Assembly: GCA_937995335.1 (NCBI GenBank)
Contig: CALKIH010000065.1
Span: 1 to 64,000 of the forward strand
DNA: 64,000 bases
Origin: UBA2357 sp002344625
GTDB lineage: Bacteria; Pseudomonadota; Gammaproteobacteria; Burkholderiales; Rhodocyclaceae
Direction of reading: 5' to 3'
Shown here in pieces: positions 13,799 through 21,762 of the stretch. The notes under the pieces were generated by a model. That model had not been told where the DNA came from, made no database searches, and saw only the letters and a program-made list of their open reading frames with translations. Made by a program: the position numbers and the translations under genes. Positions within the stretch are counted from its first letter, which is position 1. Each line of letters begins with the position of its first letter.

Positions 13799-14923
13799 TC
13801 AGTAGATTTCGCCCACTGCGAAGAGCCGCCGGTGCTCTTTGATCGCGTATCGATCGGTCATTCCGGCAATGTAGTCGGCGATGGCGCGAGGCTTTTCCAG
13901 GCGCGCGCGCGCCTGATACTGCGGCGGCAGCAGCCGCGGATCGGACATGAAGGCGCCGAACAGGTCTGAAATGATGCGGCGGGCCTTGTTGGTCATCCGC
14001 AAGACCTGGTAGTGCCAATAGAGTTTTTCGCGCAGAAAGCTCTTGAGTTCGTGCAGACGCGGCTGCAGGTCGGCCGAATAAGCGACCAGTCGCGGTGCGG
14101 TACGCACTTCGTCGAGCGTCAGCACACCGGTTTGCACTATATTGGTGCGCGTCTGCTCGATCAGATCCACCGCCATGATGTTGATCATGCGCCTGATCGT
14201 TTCGTGAATCAGCCGCCGCCCGGCCAGACCCGGCCACTGTGCCTCGACCTCGCGGCGCTTTTCGGTAAACAGCGCGACTTCGAGCAATTGCTCGAGGGTG
14301 ATCAGCCCCGACCGCAACCCATCGTCGATATCGTGGTTGTTGTAGGCGATTTCGTCGGCGAGATTCGCGATTTGTGCCTCGAGCGTGGGCTGCTGCCCGC
14401 GCAGGAAACGCTGCCCAAGCTCGCCCAGTTGCGTCGCATTGGCGCGCGAACAGTGCTTGAGAATGCCTTCACGGGTCTCGAAGGTCAGGTTGAGCCCATC
14501 GAACCCGGCATAGTGCTCCTCCAGGAGATCAACCGTGCGCAGCGATTGCAGGTTGTGTTCGAAGCCCCCGTGCTCTTTCATGCACTCATTTAGTGCATCC
14601 TGCCCCGCATGACCGAAGGGCGTGTGCCCAAGATCGTGCGCGAGGGCGATCGCTTCGGCGAGATCTTCATTCAGCTTCAAGGTGCGGGCGATGCTGCGGC
14701 AAATCTGCGCGACCTCGATGCTGTGGGTGAGCCGGGTGCGGAACAGGTCGCCTTCGTGGTTGACGAAGACCTGGGTCTTGTACTCGAGGCGGCGAAACGC
14801 GGTCGAGTGGACGATGCGGTCACGATCGCGCTGGAATTCGCTCCGAATACCGGGTGGCGGTTCGGCATGCACGCGCCCGCGCGAATTTGCCTCGGACGTG
14901 GCGTACGACGCCAGCGCGGTCAT
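13799..14923 (-). CDS. dgt: dGTP triphosphohydrolase-like HD-domain protein
   Basis: Expected to hydrolyse dGTP or other dNTPs to the deoxynucleoside and triphosphate, adjusting nucleotide pools. The start MTALASYATSEANSRGR gives 374 residues, the size of the short dgt class. HD-superfamily metal ligands are visible: TRLTHSIEVAQI (His), AHDLGHTPFGHAGQ (HD and later His) and the helix region DEIAYNNHDIDDGLRSG (Asp). FRRLEYKTQVFVNHEGD is the conserved N-terminal segment. The ATG overlaps the aroB stop by 4 bp, so it is coupled to the aroKB genes. Exact substrate preference is not predictable from sequence. Confidence 0.93.
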   Translation of the reverse strand: MTALASYATSEANSRGRVHAEPPPGIRSEFQRDRDRIVHSTAFRRLEYKTQVFVNHEGDLFRTRLTHSIEVAQICRSIARTLKLNEDLAEAIALAHDLGHTPFGHAGQDALNECMKEHGGFEHNLQSLRTVDLLEEHYAGFDGLNLTFETREGILKHCSRANATQLGELGQRFLRGQQPTLEAQIANLADEIAYNNHDIDDGLRSGLITLEQLLEVALFTEKRREVEAQWPGLAGRRLIHETIRRMINIMAVDLIEQTRTNIVQTGVLTLDEVRTAPRLVAYSADLQPRLHELKSFLREKLYWHYQVLRMTNKARRIISDLFGAFMSDPRLLPPQYQARARLEKPRAIADYIAGMTDRYAIKEHRRLFAVGEIY

Positions 14924-16002
14924 GCACACCCGGCCACGATCGCCGCTTCGATCTCGGCGCGGGTGGCGCCGGCGTGGATCACCGCCTGTCCGATTCCACG
15001 CAGCAGGATCAGCCGAAGACGACCGTCCTCGACTTTCTTGTCGCCGGCCATCAAAGAAAGATAATGCGCCACCGGCAATGCCGGCCCCTTGACCGGCAGC
15101 CCGGCACGCCGATGAATGTGCCCGATGCGTTCGACCTCGGCCGGCGTGATCCAGCCGAGGCGGCACGACAGTTCGGCCGCCATCATCGTGCCCGCGGCGA
15201 CGGCTTCGCCATGCAGCCATGCGCCGTATCCGAGCCCGGCTTCGATCGCATGTCCGAAAGTGTGGCCAAGATTGAGCAGCGCACGCTCCCCCTGCTCGGT
15301 TTCATCCCGGGCGACGACCTCGGCCTTGTTGGTGCAGGAGCGCTCGATCGCAAACACCAGCGCATCATGGTCGCGGGCGAGGAGCTTCTCGATGTTCGCT
15401 TCGAGCCAGACGAAGAACTCGCCATCGCGAATGAGGCCGTACTTGATCACTTCGGCCAGGCCCGCCTTTAATTCCTGGTCGGGCAAGGTATCGAGCGTCG
15501 CGGTATCGGCCAGCACCAGTTGCGGCTGGTAGAAGGCCCCGATCATGTTCTTGCCCAGCGGGTGATTGATGGCGGTCTTGCCGCCGACCGACGAATCGAC
15601 CTGAGACAACAGCGTGGTGGGCACCTGGATGAAAGGCATCCCGCGCTGAAAGGCCGACGCCGCGAACCCGGCCATGTCGCCGACGACACCGCCGCCGAGT
15701 GCGATCAACGTGGTCGAGCGCTCGCAGCGATCGCCGAGCAATGCGTCGAAGATGAGGTTGAGTGTCTGCCAGTCCTTGTGGGCCTCGCCATCCGGCAGCG
15801 ATACCGCGGTCGAGGCCACGCCCTGGCCCGCGAGCGCCGCCCGCAGGCGGTCAAGGTAAAGAGGGCCGACGACGTCGTTCGTAACGATCGCGACGCGCGG
15901 CTTCTTGAGATGGGGCAGGATCAGCGACGCATCGTCGAGCAGACCGCGCCCGATGTGGATGGGATAAGCCCTGTCACCCAGGGCGACATTCAGTGTGCGC
16001 AT
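14920..16002 (-). CDS. aroB: 3-dehydroquinate synthase
   Basis: Second step of the shikimate pathway: cyclises DAHP to 3-dehydroquinate with NAD and a divalent metal. It has 360 residues, normal length. The NAD-binding motif GGGVVGDMAGFAAS and the substrate/metal region FYQPQLVLAD and LNLGHTFGHAIEAGLGYGAW are intact. It overlaps the end of aroK by 29 bp and the start of dgt by 4 bp, within the pilM-to-dgt operon, an arrangement common in Proteobacteria. Confidence 0.97.
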   Translation of the reverse strand: MRTLNVALGDRAYPIHIGRGLLDDASLILPHLKKPRVAIVTNDVVGPLYLDRLRAALAGQGVASTAVSLPDGEAHKDWQTLNLIFDALLGDRCERSTTLIALGGGVVGDMAGFAASAFQRGMPFIQVPTTLLSQVDSSVGGKTAINHPLGKNMIGAFYQPQLVLADTATLDTLPDQELKAGLAEVIKYGLIRDGEFFVWLEANIEKLLARDHDALVFAIERSCTNKAEVVARDETEQGERALLNLGHTFGHAIEAGLGYGAWLHGEAVAAGTMMAAELSCRLGWITPAEVERIGHIHRRAGLPVKGPALPVAHYLSLMAGDKKVEDGRLRLILLRGIGQAVIHAGATRAEIEAAIVAGCA

Positions 16003-16552
16003 GGTGCTTGCGGAATTCCTCTACGGCTTGATCGAGATGGCGGACCATTCCACTCGGGTTTCCCCGTCCACCGTCGATCACGATGTCGGCGACCTCGCGA
16101 TACAACGGGTCGCGCTCCCGAAACAACGACTCGAGCCGCTCGCGCGGATTGGGTACCTGCAGGAGCGGGCGCCCCTTGTCGTTGCGCGTGCGCTCCCAGA
16201 GAATGCGCGGCGGCACGTTCAGATAGACGACCGTGCCACGCCGCATCAGCATCTCCCGATTTTCCGGGTTGAGCACGACGCCGCCGCCGGTTGCCAGGAC
16301 GAGACCGGTCTGGAGGGTGAGTTCGTCGAGCAACAGGCTTTCGCGGCGCCGGAACCCGGCTTCACCCTCGATCTCGAAGATCGTGGCGACCTTGACCCCC
16401 AACCGGGCTTCGAGTTCATGGTCGCAGTCGACGAAGTGCATGCCCTTGCGGCGCGCATACTCACGCCCGACCGTGGTCTTGCCCGCCCCCATCAAGCCGA
16501 CGAGTACGACAAGGAAAGCGCACGGCGCCTCCTGAAACACGGTCACGCTCAA
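15974..16552 (-). CDS. aroK: Shikimate kinase
   Basis: Phosphorylates shikimate at the 3-position with ATP. The 192 residues include the Walker A loop GLMGAGKTTVG (about residues 19-29), the shikimate-binding DCDHELEARLG, the GGG of LATGGGVVLN and the lid RNDKGRPLL. The N-terminus is about 10 residues longer than in E. coli AroK. The start codon overlaps the pilQ stop by 4 bp, and the 3' end overlaps aroB by 29 bp. Confidence 0.96.
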   Translation of the reverse strand: MSVTVFQEAPCAFLVVLVGLMGAGKTTVGREYARRKGMHFVDCDHELEARLGVKVATIFEIEGEAGFRRRESLLLDELTLQTGLVLATGGGVVLNPENREMLMRRGTVVYLNVPPRILWERTRNDKGRPLLQVPNPRERLESLFRERDPLYREVADIVIDGGRGNPSGMVRHLDQAVEEFRKHHAHTECRPG

Positions 16553-18747
16553 CGCAACGACAAATCTTCGTTGACGATGCGCGGCGTGATGAAGATCAGC
16601 AGTTCGCTTCGGTTCGAAATGTTGCTCGTGTTCCGGAACAATGCGCCGACATAGGGCAGGTCACCCAGTAGCGGGACTTTATCTACACTACTAGATTCTG
16701 TTTCTTCAAAAATTCCGCCAAGTACCACAGTACCGCCGTTCTCGACCAAAACCTCGGTCTGAACGTTCTTGGTGTCGATCGGCGGCACATTCTCGAGCGC
16801 CCGCTCGTAAGCCGCACGATCCTTGTGTACCTGCACCCGCAGCTGCACCCGCCCATCGGGCGTGATCTGGGGCCGCACCTTCAGCGACAAGACCGCCTTC
16901 TTGAATGCGATGTTGGTCGCGCCCGAACTCGTGGATTCCTGATAAGGGACTTCCTCACCTTGCTCGATCGACGCTTCGACCTGATTTGCGGTCAACACCC
17001 GTGGACTCGAGATAATGCGCCCGCGACCGTCCGACTCAAGTGCACTGAGCTCAAGATTGATGAACCGGGTTGCGGCATTGTTCCACAACACCATAGATAG
17101 CGCACTCGCGAGTGCGCTATCTACAGGCTTATTCACGTTGAGCCCACCCGGTACCGAGTTGACCGCATCCGCAATATCGAAGATGTCATCCCTGTTCCCA
17201 ACCAATTGTCCAGCATTCGCAGCGGTCGACTCGAGGCTACCACCAATCGTACCTTGCCGAATCGGGCGCCCATTGGCGTCATAGCCCACTACCCGTCCAC
17301 CAACGCCGCCAACACCCAATCTCACCCCCAATTCGCGCTGGAACCCCTTGTTGGCCTCGACGACCCGGGCCTCGATCAGCACCTGGCGCGGCGCGACGTC
17401 AATCTCGGCCACCAAGCGACGCACATCGGCCAAACGCGATCCCACATCGGTCACAAAGACCTTGTTGCTGCGATCATCAAAGGTCACGCTGCCACGCTGC
17501 GACAGGACCGACTGATCCTTGTTGCTAAGAAAGGCGTGAATCTCCTTCGCGTTGTGATAGTTGATCTGGAAACTTTCCGTCAGCACCGGCTCCAACACCG
17601 AAACCTGCGACATCGCCTCGAGTTGCATTCTTTCGCGCGCCGCGAGCTCTTCGCCCGGCGCGATCCAGATCACGTTGCCGCTCTTGCGCATGTCCAGACC
17701 CTTGGCCTGGAGAATGATGTCGAGCGCCTGGTCCCAGGGGACATCCTTCAGGCGCAGGGTCAGGTTGCCTTGCACCGAATCGCTGGTGACGATGTTGAAG
17801 TTGGTGAAATCGGCGATCACCTGCAGGACCGAGCGGACATCGATATTCTGAAAGTTCAGCGACAGCTTCTCACCACCGAACTCTCCAGGACGCGCGGTCT
17901 GGACCAGGCGATTCGGGTCCTCGACGATGCGTCGCACCTCGAGCACGAACTGCGTATCGCTCTGGTAGGCGTTGTGCTCCCACAGCCCGTTCGGGGTGAC
18001 GACCAGCTTGACGTTCTGACCTTGCGACTGGGCAATCATCGAGGTGACCGGGGTGCCGAAATCGGTGACGTCGGAACGACGCTGGAGATGTTCGGGCAGC
18101 GAAGAGTCGAGAAATTCGACCACCAGGTTTCCGCCTTGCGGACGGATGTCGATGCCGGTATCCGCGCTCGAAAGCTGGACCACGATGCGCCCCTCGCCAT
18201 CCTTGCCGCGACGGAACGCGATGTCCCGAACGGTCTTGGCCGTGGCGACATGATCGGCCCGCGGCGCCGCGAAGTTCGCCAGCGCGGCGCCGACCGCGGT
18301 CGTGGTGACGGTCTCGCGTATGATCGGAGTCAGTACGATGATGACGTCACGTCCCTCCACCCGCGTTTCGTACGGTGATACGCGGGTGAGGTTCAGCACC
18401 AACCGGGTGCGGTCGCCGACCTGCACGATGTTGGCACTGAGGAGATCGCCCTGCGAAATCGTCTGCTGTGTCCGCCCGAGGCCGTTGGCGGTGTCCGGAA
18501 AGTCGAACGCGATACGCGCCGGCTCGGCAATGCTGAAACTCGCCGGTGGATCGTTCAGTTGGGATCTCATCCGCATGCGAACGTAGGTCGAACCGCCCTG
18601 CTCGACCACTTCGAGACTTTCGATCTGGTTGCTTGCGGAGGCCACCGCCCCCGAGTCACCGGCCGGATCCTGGGCAAAGATGGCAGGCACCGGCGCAACG
18701 AGCAGGCTAGCCGCAGCAACGAGCGCCATCATCGTTTTACTTGTCAT
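16549..18747 (-). CDS. pilQ: Type IV pilus secretin PilQ
   Basis: Forms the outer-membrane pore through which type IV pili pass. The ATG at 18747 is chosen because AGGAG sits 6 nt upstream; TTG at 18753 is also in frame. A signal peptide precedes two AMIN peptidoglycan-binding domains (about residues 45-140 and 170-260), then a secretin/TonB short N-terminal domain (LNFQNIDVRSVLQVIADFT), an N1 domain, and the C-terminal secretin domain ending GGTVVLGGIFEET...PLLGDLPYVGALFR. The length of 732 residues is typical. It is the last pil gene before aroK. Confidence 0.96.
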   Translation of the reverse strand: MTSKTMMALVAAASLLVAPVPAIFAQDPAGDSGAVASASNQIESLEVVEQGGSTYVRMRMRSQLNDPPASFSIAEPARIAFDFPDTANGLGRTQQTISQGDLLSANIVQVGDRTRLVLNLTRVSPYETRVEGRDVIIVLTPIIRETVTTTAVGAALANFAAPRADHVATAKTVRDIAFRRGKDGEGRIVVQLSSADTGIDIRPQGGNLVVEFLDSSLPEHLQRRSDVTDFGTPVTSMIAQSQGQNVKLVVTPNGLWEHNAYQSDTQFVLEVRRIVEDPNRLVQTARPGEFGGEKLSLNFQNIDVRSVLQVIADFTNFNIVTSDSVQGNLTLRLKDVPWDQALDIILQAKGLDMRKSGNVIWIAPGEELAARERMQLEAMSQVSVLEPVLTESFQINYHNAKEIHAFLSNKDQSVLSQRGSVTFDDRSNKVFVTDVGSRLADVRRLVAEIDVAPRQVLIEARVVEANKGFQRELGVRLGVGGVGGRVVGYDANGRPIRQGTIGGSLESTAANAGQLVGNRDDIFDIADAVNSVPGGLNVNKPVDSALASALSMVLWNNAATRFINLELSALESDGRGRIISSPRVLTANQVEASIEQGEEVPYQESTSSGATNIAFKKAVLSLKVRPQITPDGRVQLRVQVHKDRAAYERALENVPPIDTKNVQTEVLVENGGTVVLGGIFEETESSSVDKVPLLGDLPYVGALFRNTSNISNRSELLIFITPRIVNEDLSLR

Positions 18748-18756
18748 GGTCAACTC

Positions 18757-19266
18757 CTATTGCTCCTGCAATAGCAACTTGCTGGTGCGTTCCACCCAGT
18801 CACCGTTCATGTCTTCAACCATTTCCAACAGGCTCAGTTCTGTTTCCTGGATATCGGTCACGACCCCGTAATTCTGACCGAGATAATTGCCGACCTTGAT
18901 CTGGTACAGGGCCTGATCAACCCTGATCAGCGCATTCGTTTCATTGCCGCGCGCAAGCACGCCCACCATTCCGAGCGATTCGAGCGGATAGGCCTCCAGT
19001 GGCTCCTTGGGTCGGTTCAGGTCGGGACCACCGCTGACCACCTCGGCGCGTGCCTCCGGCACGATGCGGTTCGGCTCGAACGGGCTGACGGCGCCGGCCA
19101 CTTCGTAGCTGAACACCGGAAAAGGCTTCATCTCGGGCAATGGCTTCACGCCGCCAACCATCGTCCGCTCCTGCTGGGCCATCCATTGCGTGATGTTGTC
19201 CTTCTCGCCGCTGCAGGCGACGAGAGACAGGGCACCGAACAGTATGACCGCATCCCTGAGATTCAT
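18757..19266 (-). CDS. pilP: Type IV pilus lipoprotein PilP
   Basis: Inner-membrane-anchored lipoprotein that links the PilMNO alignment complex to PilQ. The start at MNLRDAVILFGALSLVAC puts a lipobox (LVAC, Cys18) at the end of a short signal sequence; the upstream in-frame extension lacks sense. The mature part shows the PilP signature PLESLGMVGVLARG followed by a small beta domain. It has 169 residues. It starts 1 bp after pilO and ends 9 bp before pilQ. Confidence 0.94.
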   Translation of the reverse strand: MNLRDAVILFGALSLVACSGEKDNITQWMAQQERTMVGGVKPLPEMKPFPVFSYEVAGAVSPFEPNRIVPEARAEVVSGGPDLNRPKEPLEAYPLESLGMVGVLARGNETNALIRVDQALYQIKVGNYLGQNYGVVTDIQETELSLLEMVEDMNGDWVERTSKLLLQEQ

Positions 19267-19267
19267 T

Positions 19268-19954
19268 TTACTTGCGCCCCTGTCTGTCCTTCTTCTCCTG
19301 CTCCTGCTTTTGCCGCTGCAGGGCAAGCTCCTCTTCATCCAGGTAACGGTAGGTGACGGCCTTCGCCTCCATTTTCAGCGGACCGCCGTCGAGGCGTGTG
19401 AGCGAAACATCGTTCAGGGTCACGATCCGCGGCATCTGCGCCACATCGCTCGCAAAGGCGCCGAAATCGTCGTACTCGCCGACGATGCTGACTGCAATCG
19501 GCATCTCGGCGTAGAAATCCTTGACCACGTCGGCGCCGGGTTTGAAGAGTTCGAAGCTCAGGCCCCGGCCGAGCCCGGCCTGATTGATATCGGCGAGCAG
19601 GGAGTCCATCTCGGCACGATTCGGCAGTTGTTTCAACAACGCCCCGAACTGGCGATCGGTTTCCTCGAGCTGCCGGCGATACTCGTGCAGATTGACCGCC
19701 AGACGCTTCTTGGCGGCCCAGTCGAGGCGCAATTGCTGCTCTTCCGCCTCCCGCCGCGCCAGCAGGTCCGCCTGGTCGCGCCAATCGAACCACCATGCTG
19801 CCGCGATCGTCGCCACGAACAGGCTTATGAACACCGCCACCCGTGGTGCCAGTGGCCACTGCCCGGGGTCATTCTGATCGAGCCCCTTGAAATCACCCGC
19901 CAGCGCTTCGAAATCGATCTTCCTGCGCGTGAAGGGGGTCTTGCCGACGCTCAT
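19268..19954 (-). CDS. pilO: Type IV pilus inner-membrane protein PilO
   Basis: Single-pass inner-membrane protein of the PilMNOP alignment complex. The 228 residues show a cytoplasmic N-terminus, one TM helix (about residues 45-62, VFISLFVATIAAAWWFDW), a coiled coil (about 65-110) and a ferredoxin-like periplasmic domain. The C-terminal tail is rich in Gln/Lys/Glu. The start overlaps the pilN stop by 4 bp. Confidence 0.94.
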   Translation of the reverse strand: MSVGKTPFTRRKIDFEALAGDFKGLDQNDPGQWPLAPRVAVFISLFVATIAAAWWFDWRDQADLLARREAEEQQLRLDWAAKKRLAVNLHEYRRQLEETDRQFGALLKQLPNRAEMDSLLADINQAGLGRGLSFELFKPGADVVKDFYAEMPIAVSIVGEYDDFGAFASDVAQMPRIVTLNDVSLTRLDGGPLKMEAKAVTYRYLDEEELALQRQKQEQEKKDRQGRK

Positions 19955-20523
19955 CGCACGGCCTCCGTAGCATCCTCTGCGCTGGCCTGCGTGATGCTGA
20001 TGTTCAGCGAGAACTCACTCAGCCGACGGTTGTCCAGCGAAGCCGACTTGACCTCGATCAGACCCGGCCTTTCGAGGAACGGCGATTGGTCCAGGTTGCG
20101 CATCAGGTGAGACACCCGCGAATTCGACTGGGCATAGCCGGCAAGGGTGATGAGCGGCCCCGTCTGCTTGATCGACTTGAGATAGACACCATCCGGCACA
20201 CTGCGCAGCAATTCGTTCATCAGGTGAACCGATTGCGACCGGTTGTGCTGCAAGGACTCGATCACCTGCTTTCTCTCGAGCAATGCATCGATCTGCTCAC
20301 GCAGATTCTTGATTTCGGCTATCTCGGTGTCGAGATTCTTGATCTCGGTCTTGAAGATGTTGTTGCGCGCATCCTGCGCATCGACCGCCGACACGATCAA
20401 GGTATGCACCAGATACGCGATTGCTGCGCCGAGCACCACCACCAGCGCGGAAATCACGAAAAACTCGCGCTTGCGCTCCCGGCGCTTTTCCTCGCGGTGA
20501 GGGAGCAGATTGATGCGTATCAT
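19951..20523 (-). CDS. pilN: Type IV pilus inner-membrane protein PilN
   Basis: Its short cytoplasmic N-terminus MIRINLLPHREEKRR is the conserved PilM-binding motif (INLLP). One TM helix (about residues 22-45) is followed by a coiled coil and the periplasmic domain. It has 190 residues. The start is set at this motif and overlaps the pilM stop by 4 bp; the longer open frame reads backwards into pilM. Confidence 0.94.
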   Translation of the reverse strand: MIRINLLPHREEKRRERKREFFVISALVVVLGAAIAYLVHTLIVSAVDAQDARNNIFKTEIKNLDTEIAEIKNLREQIDALLERKQVIESLQHNRSQSVHLMNELLRSVPDGVYLKSIKQTGPLITLAGYAQSNSRVSHLMRNLDQSPFLERPGLIEVKSASLDNRRLSEFSLNISITQASAEDATEAVR

Positions 20524-21596
20524 GCGTCGAATCTCCGCAGCGCGAGACCGCAGGCGACCATGAGGGACGGTGCCACCGCCTGCAGGCTCTTCGAGCGCAC
20601 CTTGGAATTGGCCGCCATCGCCACGAACGGGTTCGCCACGACCGTCGCGACCTGGGTTCGCCCCCGGACCACGTCGGCCAGGCCCGGCATGACGGAACAC
20701 CCGCCGGCCAGCACGATGTCATTCACCTCGTTATATTGGGTGGACGTGAAGAAGAATTGCAGCGCGCGCGAAATCTCGAGCGCAATGCTGTCGAGAAAAG
20801 GGCGCTGGAGATCCCGCTCATAGTCATCGGGAAGCTCGCCCGACAGCTTCGCCGTTTCGGCCTCTTCGAAGCTCATGCCGTACTGTCGCGAGATATCCTG
20901 AGTGAGCTGGTTGCCGCCTAGCGGCTGCTCGCGATTATAGAGTTGCCGGCCATTGCGCAGCATCGTCACGCTGGTGCCGGTCGCGCCCACATCGACGAGC
21001 GCGACGATCCGGTCACGCCCGCCCTCTTCCAGCTGCCGGCTCACCAATTCGAAAGCAGCCTCGGAGGCGAAGGATTCGACATCCACCACGACCGCCTTGA
21101 GGCCCGCGGCCTCGGCCACCGCGACGCGGTCCTCGACCTTTTCCTTGCGCGACGCGGCAATCAGGACTTCGACATCGTCGGAGCTTGCCGGCGACGGGCC
21201 GATCACCTGAAAGTCGAGATTGACTTCGTCCAGCGCAAATGGAATGTATTGATTGGCCTCGGACTCGACCTGGAATTCCATGTCCTGCTCGCGCAGCCCG
21301 GCCGGCAGGACGATCTTCTTTGTAATCACCGACGACGCCGGCAATGCCACCGCAACCTGCTTCACACCGGCGCCCATTCGGCGCACCGCCCGCTTGATCG
21401 CTTCGCCGACACCTTCGAGGCTGACGATGTTTCCGTCTACCACCGCATCGCGCGGCAAGGTCTCGATCGAAAAGCGCTCGACTCGAAAGCCATCCTTTTC
21501 GCTTCCCGACAATTCAAGCATCTTGACAGATGAAGATGAAATATCGAGCCCAACGAGCTGGCGAACCTTCGAACCGAACAGGCGGAAGTCTGTCAC
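20520..21596 (-). CDS. pilM: Type IV pilus actin-like assembly protein PilM
   Basis: Cytoplasmic actin/FtsA-like ATP-binding protein that binds the PilN tail. It has 358 residues. The start is GTG, with AGGA about 8 nt upstream. The phosphate-1 motif VGLDISSSSVKMLEL (about residues 15-29), phosphate-2 VALVDVGATGTSVTML and adenosine region LAGGCSVMPGLADV fit the family. It is the first gene of the pilMNOPQ-aroK-aroB-dgt run. Confidence 0.95.
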   Translation of the reverse strand: MTDFRLFGSKVRQLVGLDISSSSVKMLELSGSEKDGFRVERFSIETLPRDAVVDGNIVSLEGVGEAIKRAVRRMGAGVKQVAVALPASSVITKKIVLPAGLREQDMEFQVESEANQYIPFALDEVNLDFQVIGPSPASSDDVEVLIAASRKEKVEDRVAVAEAAGLKAVVVDVESFASEAAFELVSRQLEEGGRDRIVALVDVGATGTSVTMLRNGRQLYNREQPLGGNQLTQDISRQYGMSFEEAETAKLSGELPDDYERDLQRPFLDSIALEISRALQFFFTSTQYNEVNDIVLAGGCSVMPGLADVVRGRTQVATVVANPFVAMAANSKVRSKSLQAVAPSLMVACGLALRRFDA

Positions 21597-21632
21597 AAAG
21601 AAAATCCTTTCATTTCTTTATGTTACGCTCAA

Positions 21633-21662
21633 ATGATACTTGCTTACTTTAAATGCTAGCAA
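21633..21662 (-). promoter_or_regulatory. Candidate sigma-70-type promoter for the pilM operon
   Basis: On the minus strand TTGCTA and TATCAT are separated by 18 bp, with the -10 about 37 bp before the pilM GTG. It lies in an AT-rich stretch between the divergent pilM and PBP1A genes. Inferred from hexamer match and position only. Confidence 0.4.
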
Positions 21663-21727
21663 TAAACGATACAAAGTGTAAAGCAAAAGCTTGACAGAAT
21701 GCACTGGAGCAGTTCGCCCCCCCTCCG

Positions 21728-21733
21728 TATAAT
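21728..21733 (+). promoter_or_regulatory. Candidate -10 element for the PBP1A gene
   Basis: A perfect TATAAT lies 29 bp before the start codon. No good -35 is found at 16-18 bp; TTGACA at 21691 is 31 bp away and cannot pair with it. Confidence 0.35.
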
Positions 21734-21762
21734 CCGGCCTTTGCCAGCTTCCTGGATTCTTG

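Noticed and set aside
21691..21733. TTGACA and TATAAT as one promoter for the PBP1A gene
   Set aside because: The two hexamers are 31 bp apart, far beyond the 16-18 bp needed, so only the -10 was kept at low confidence.
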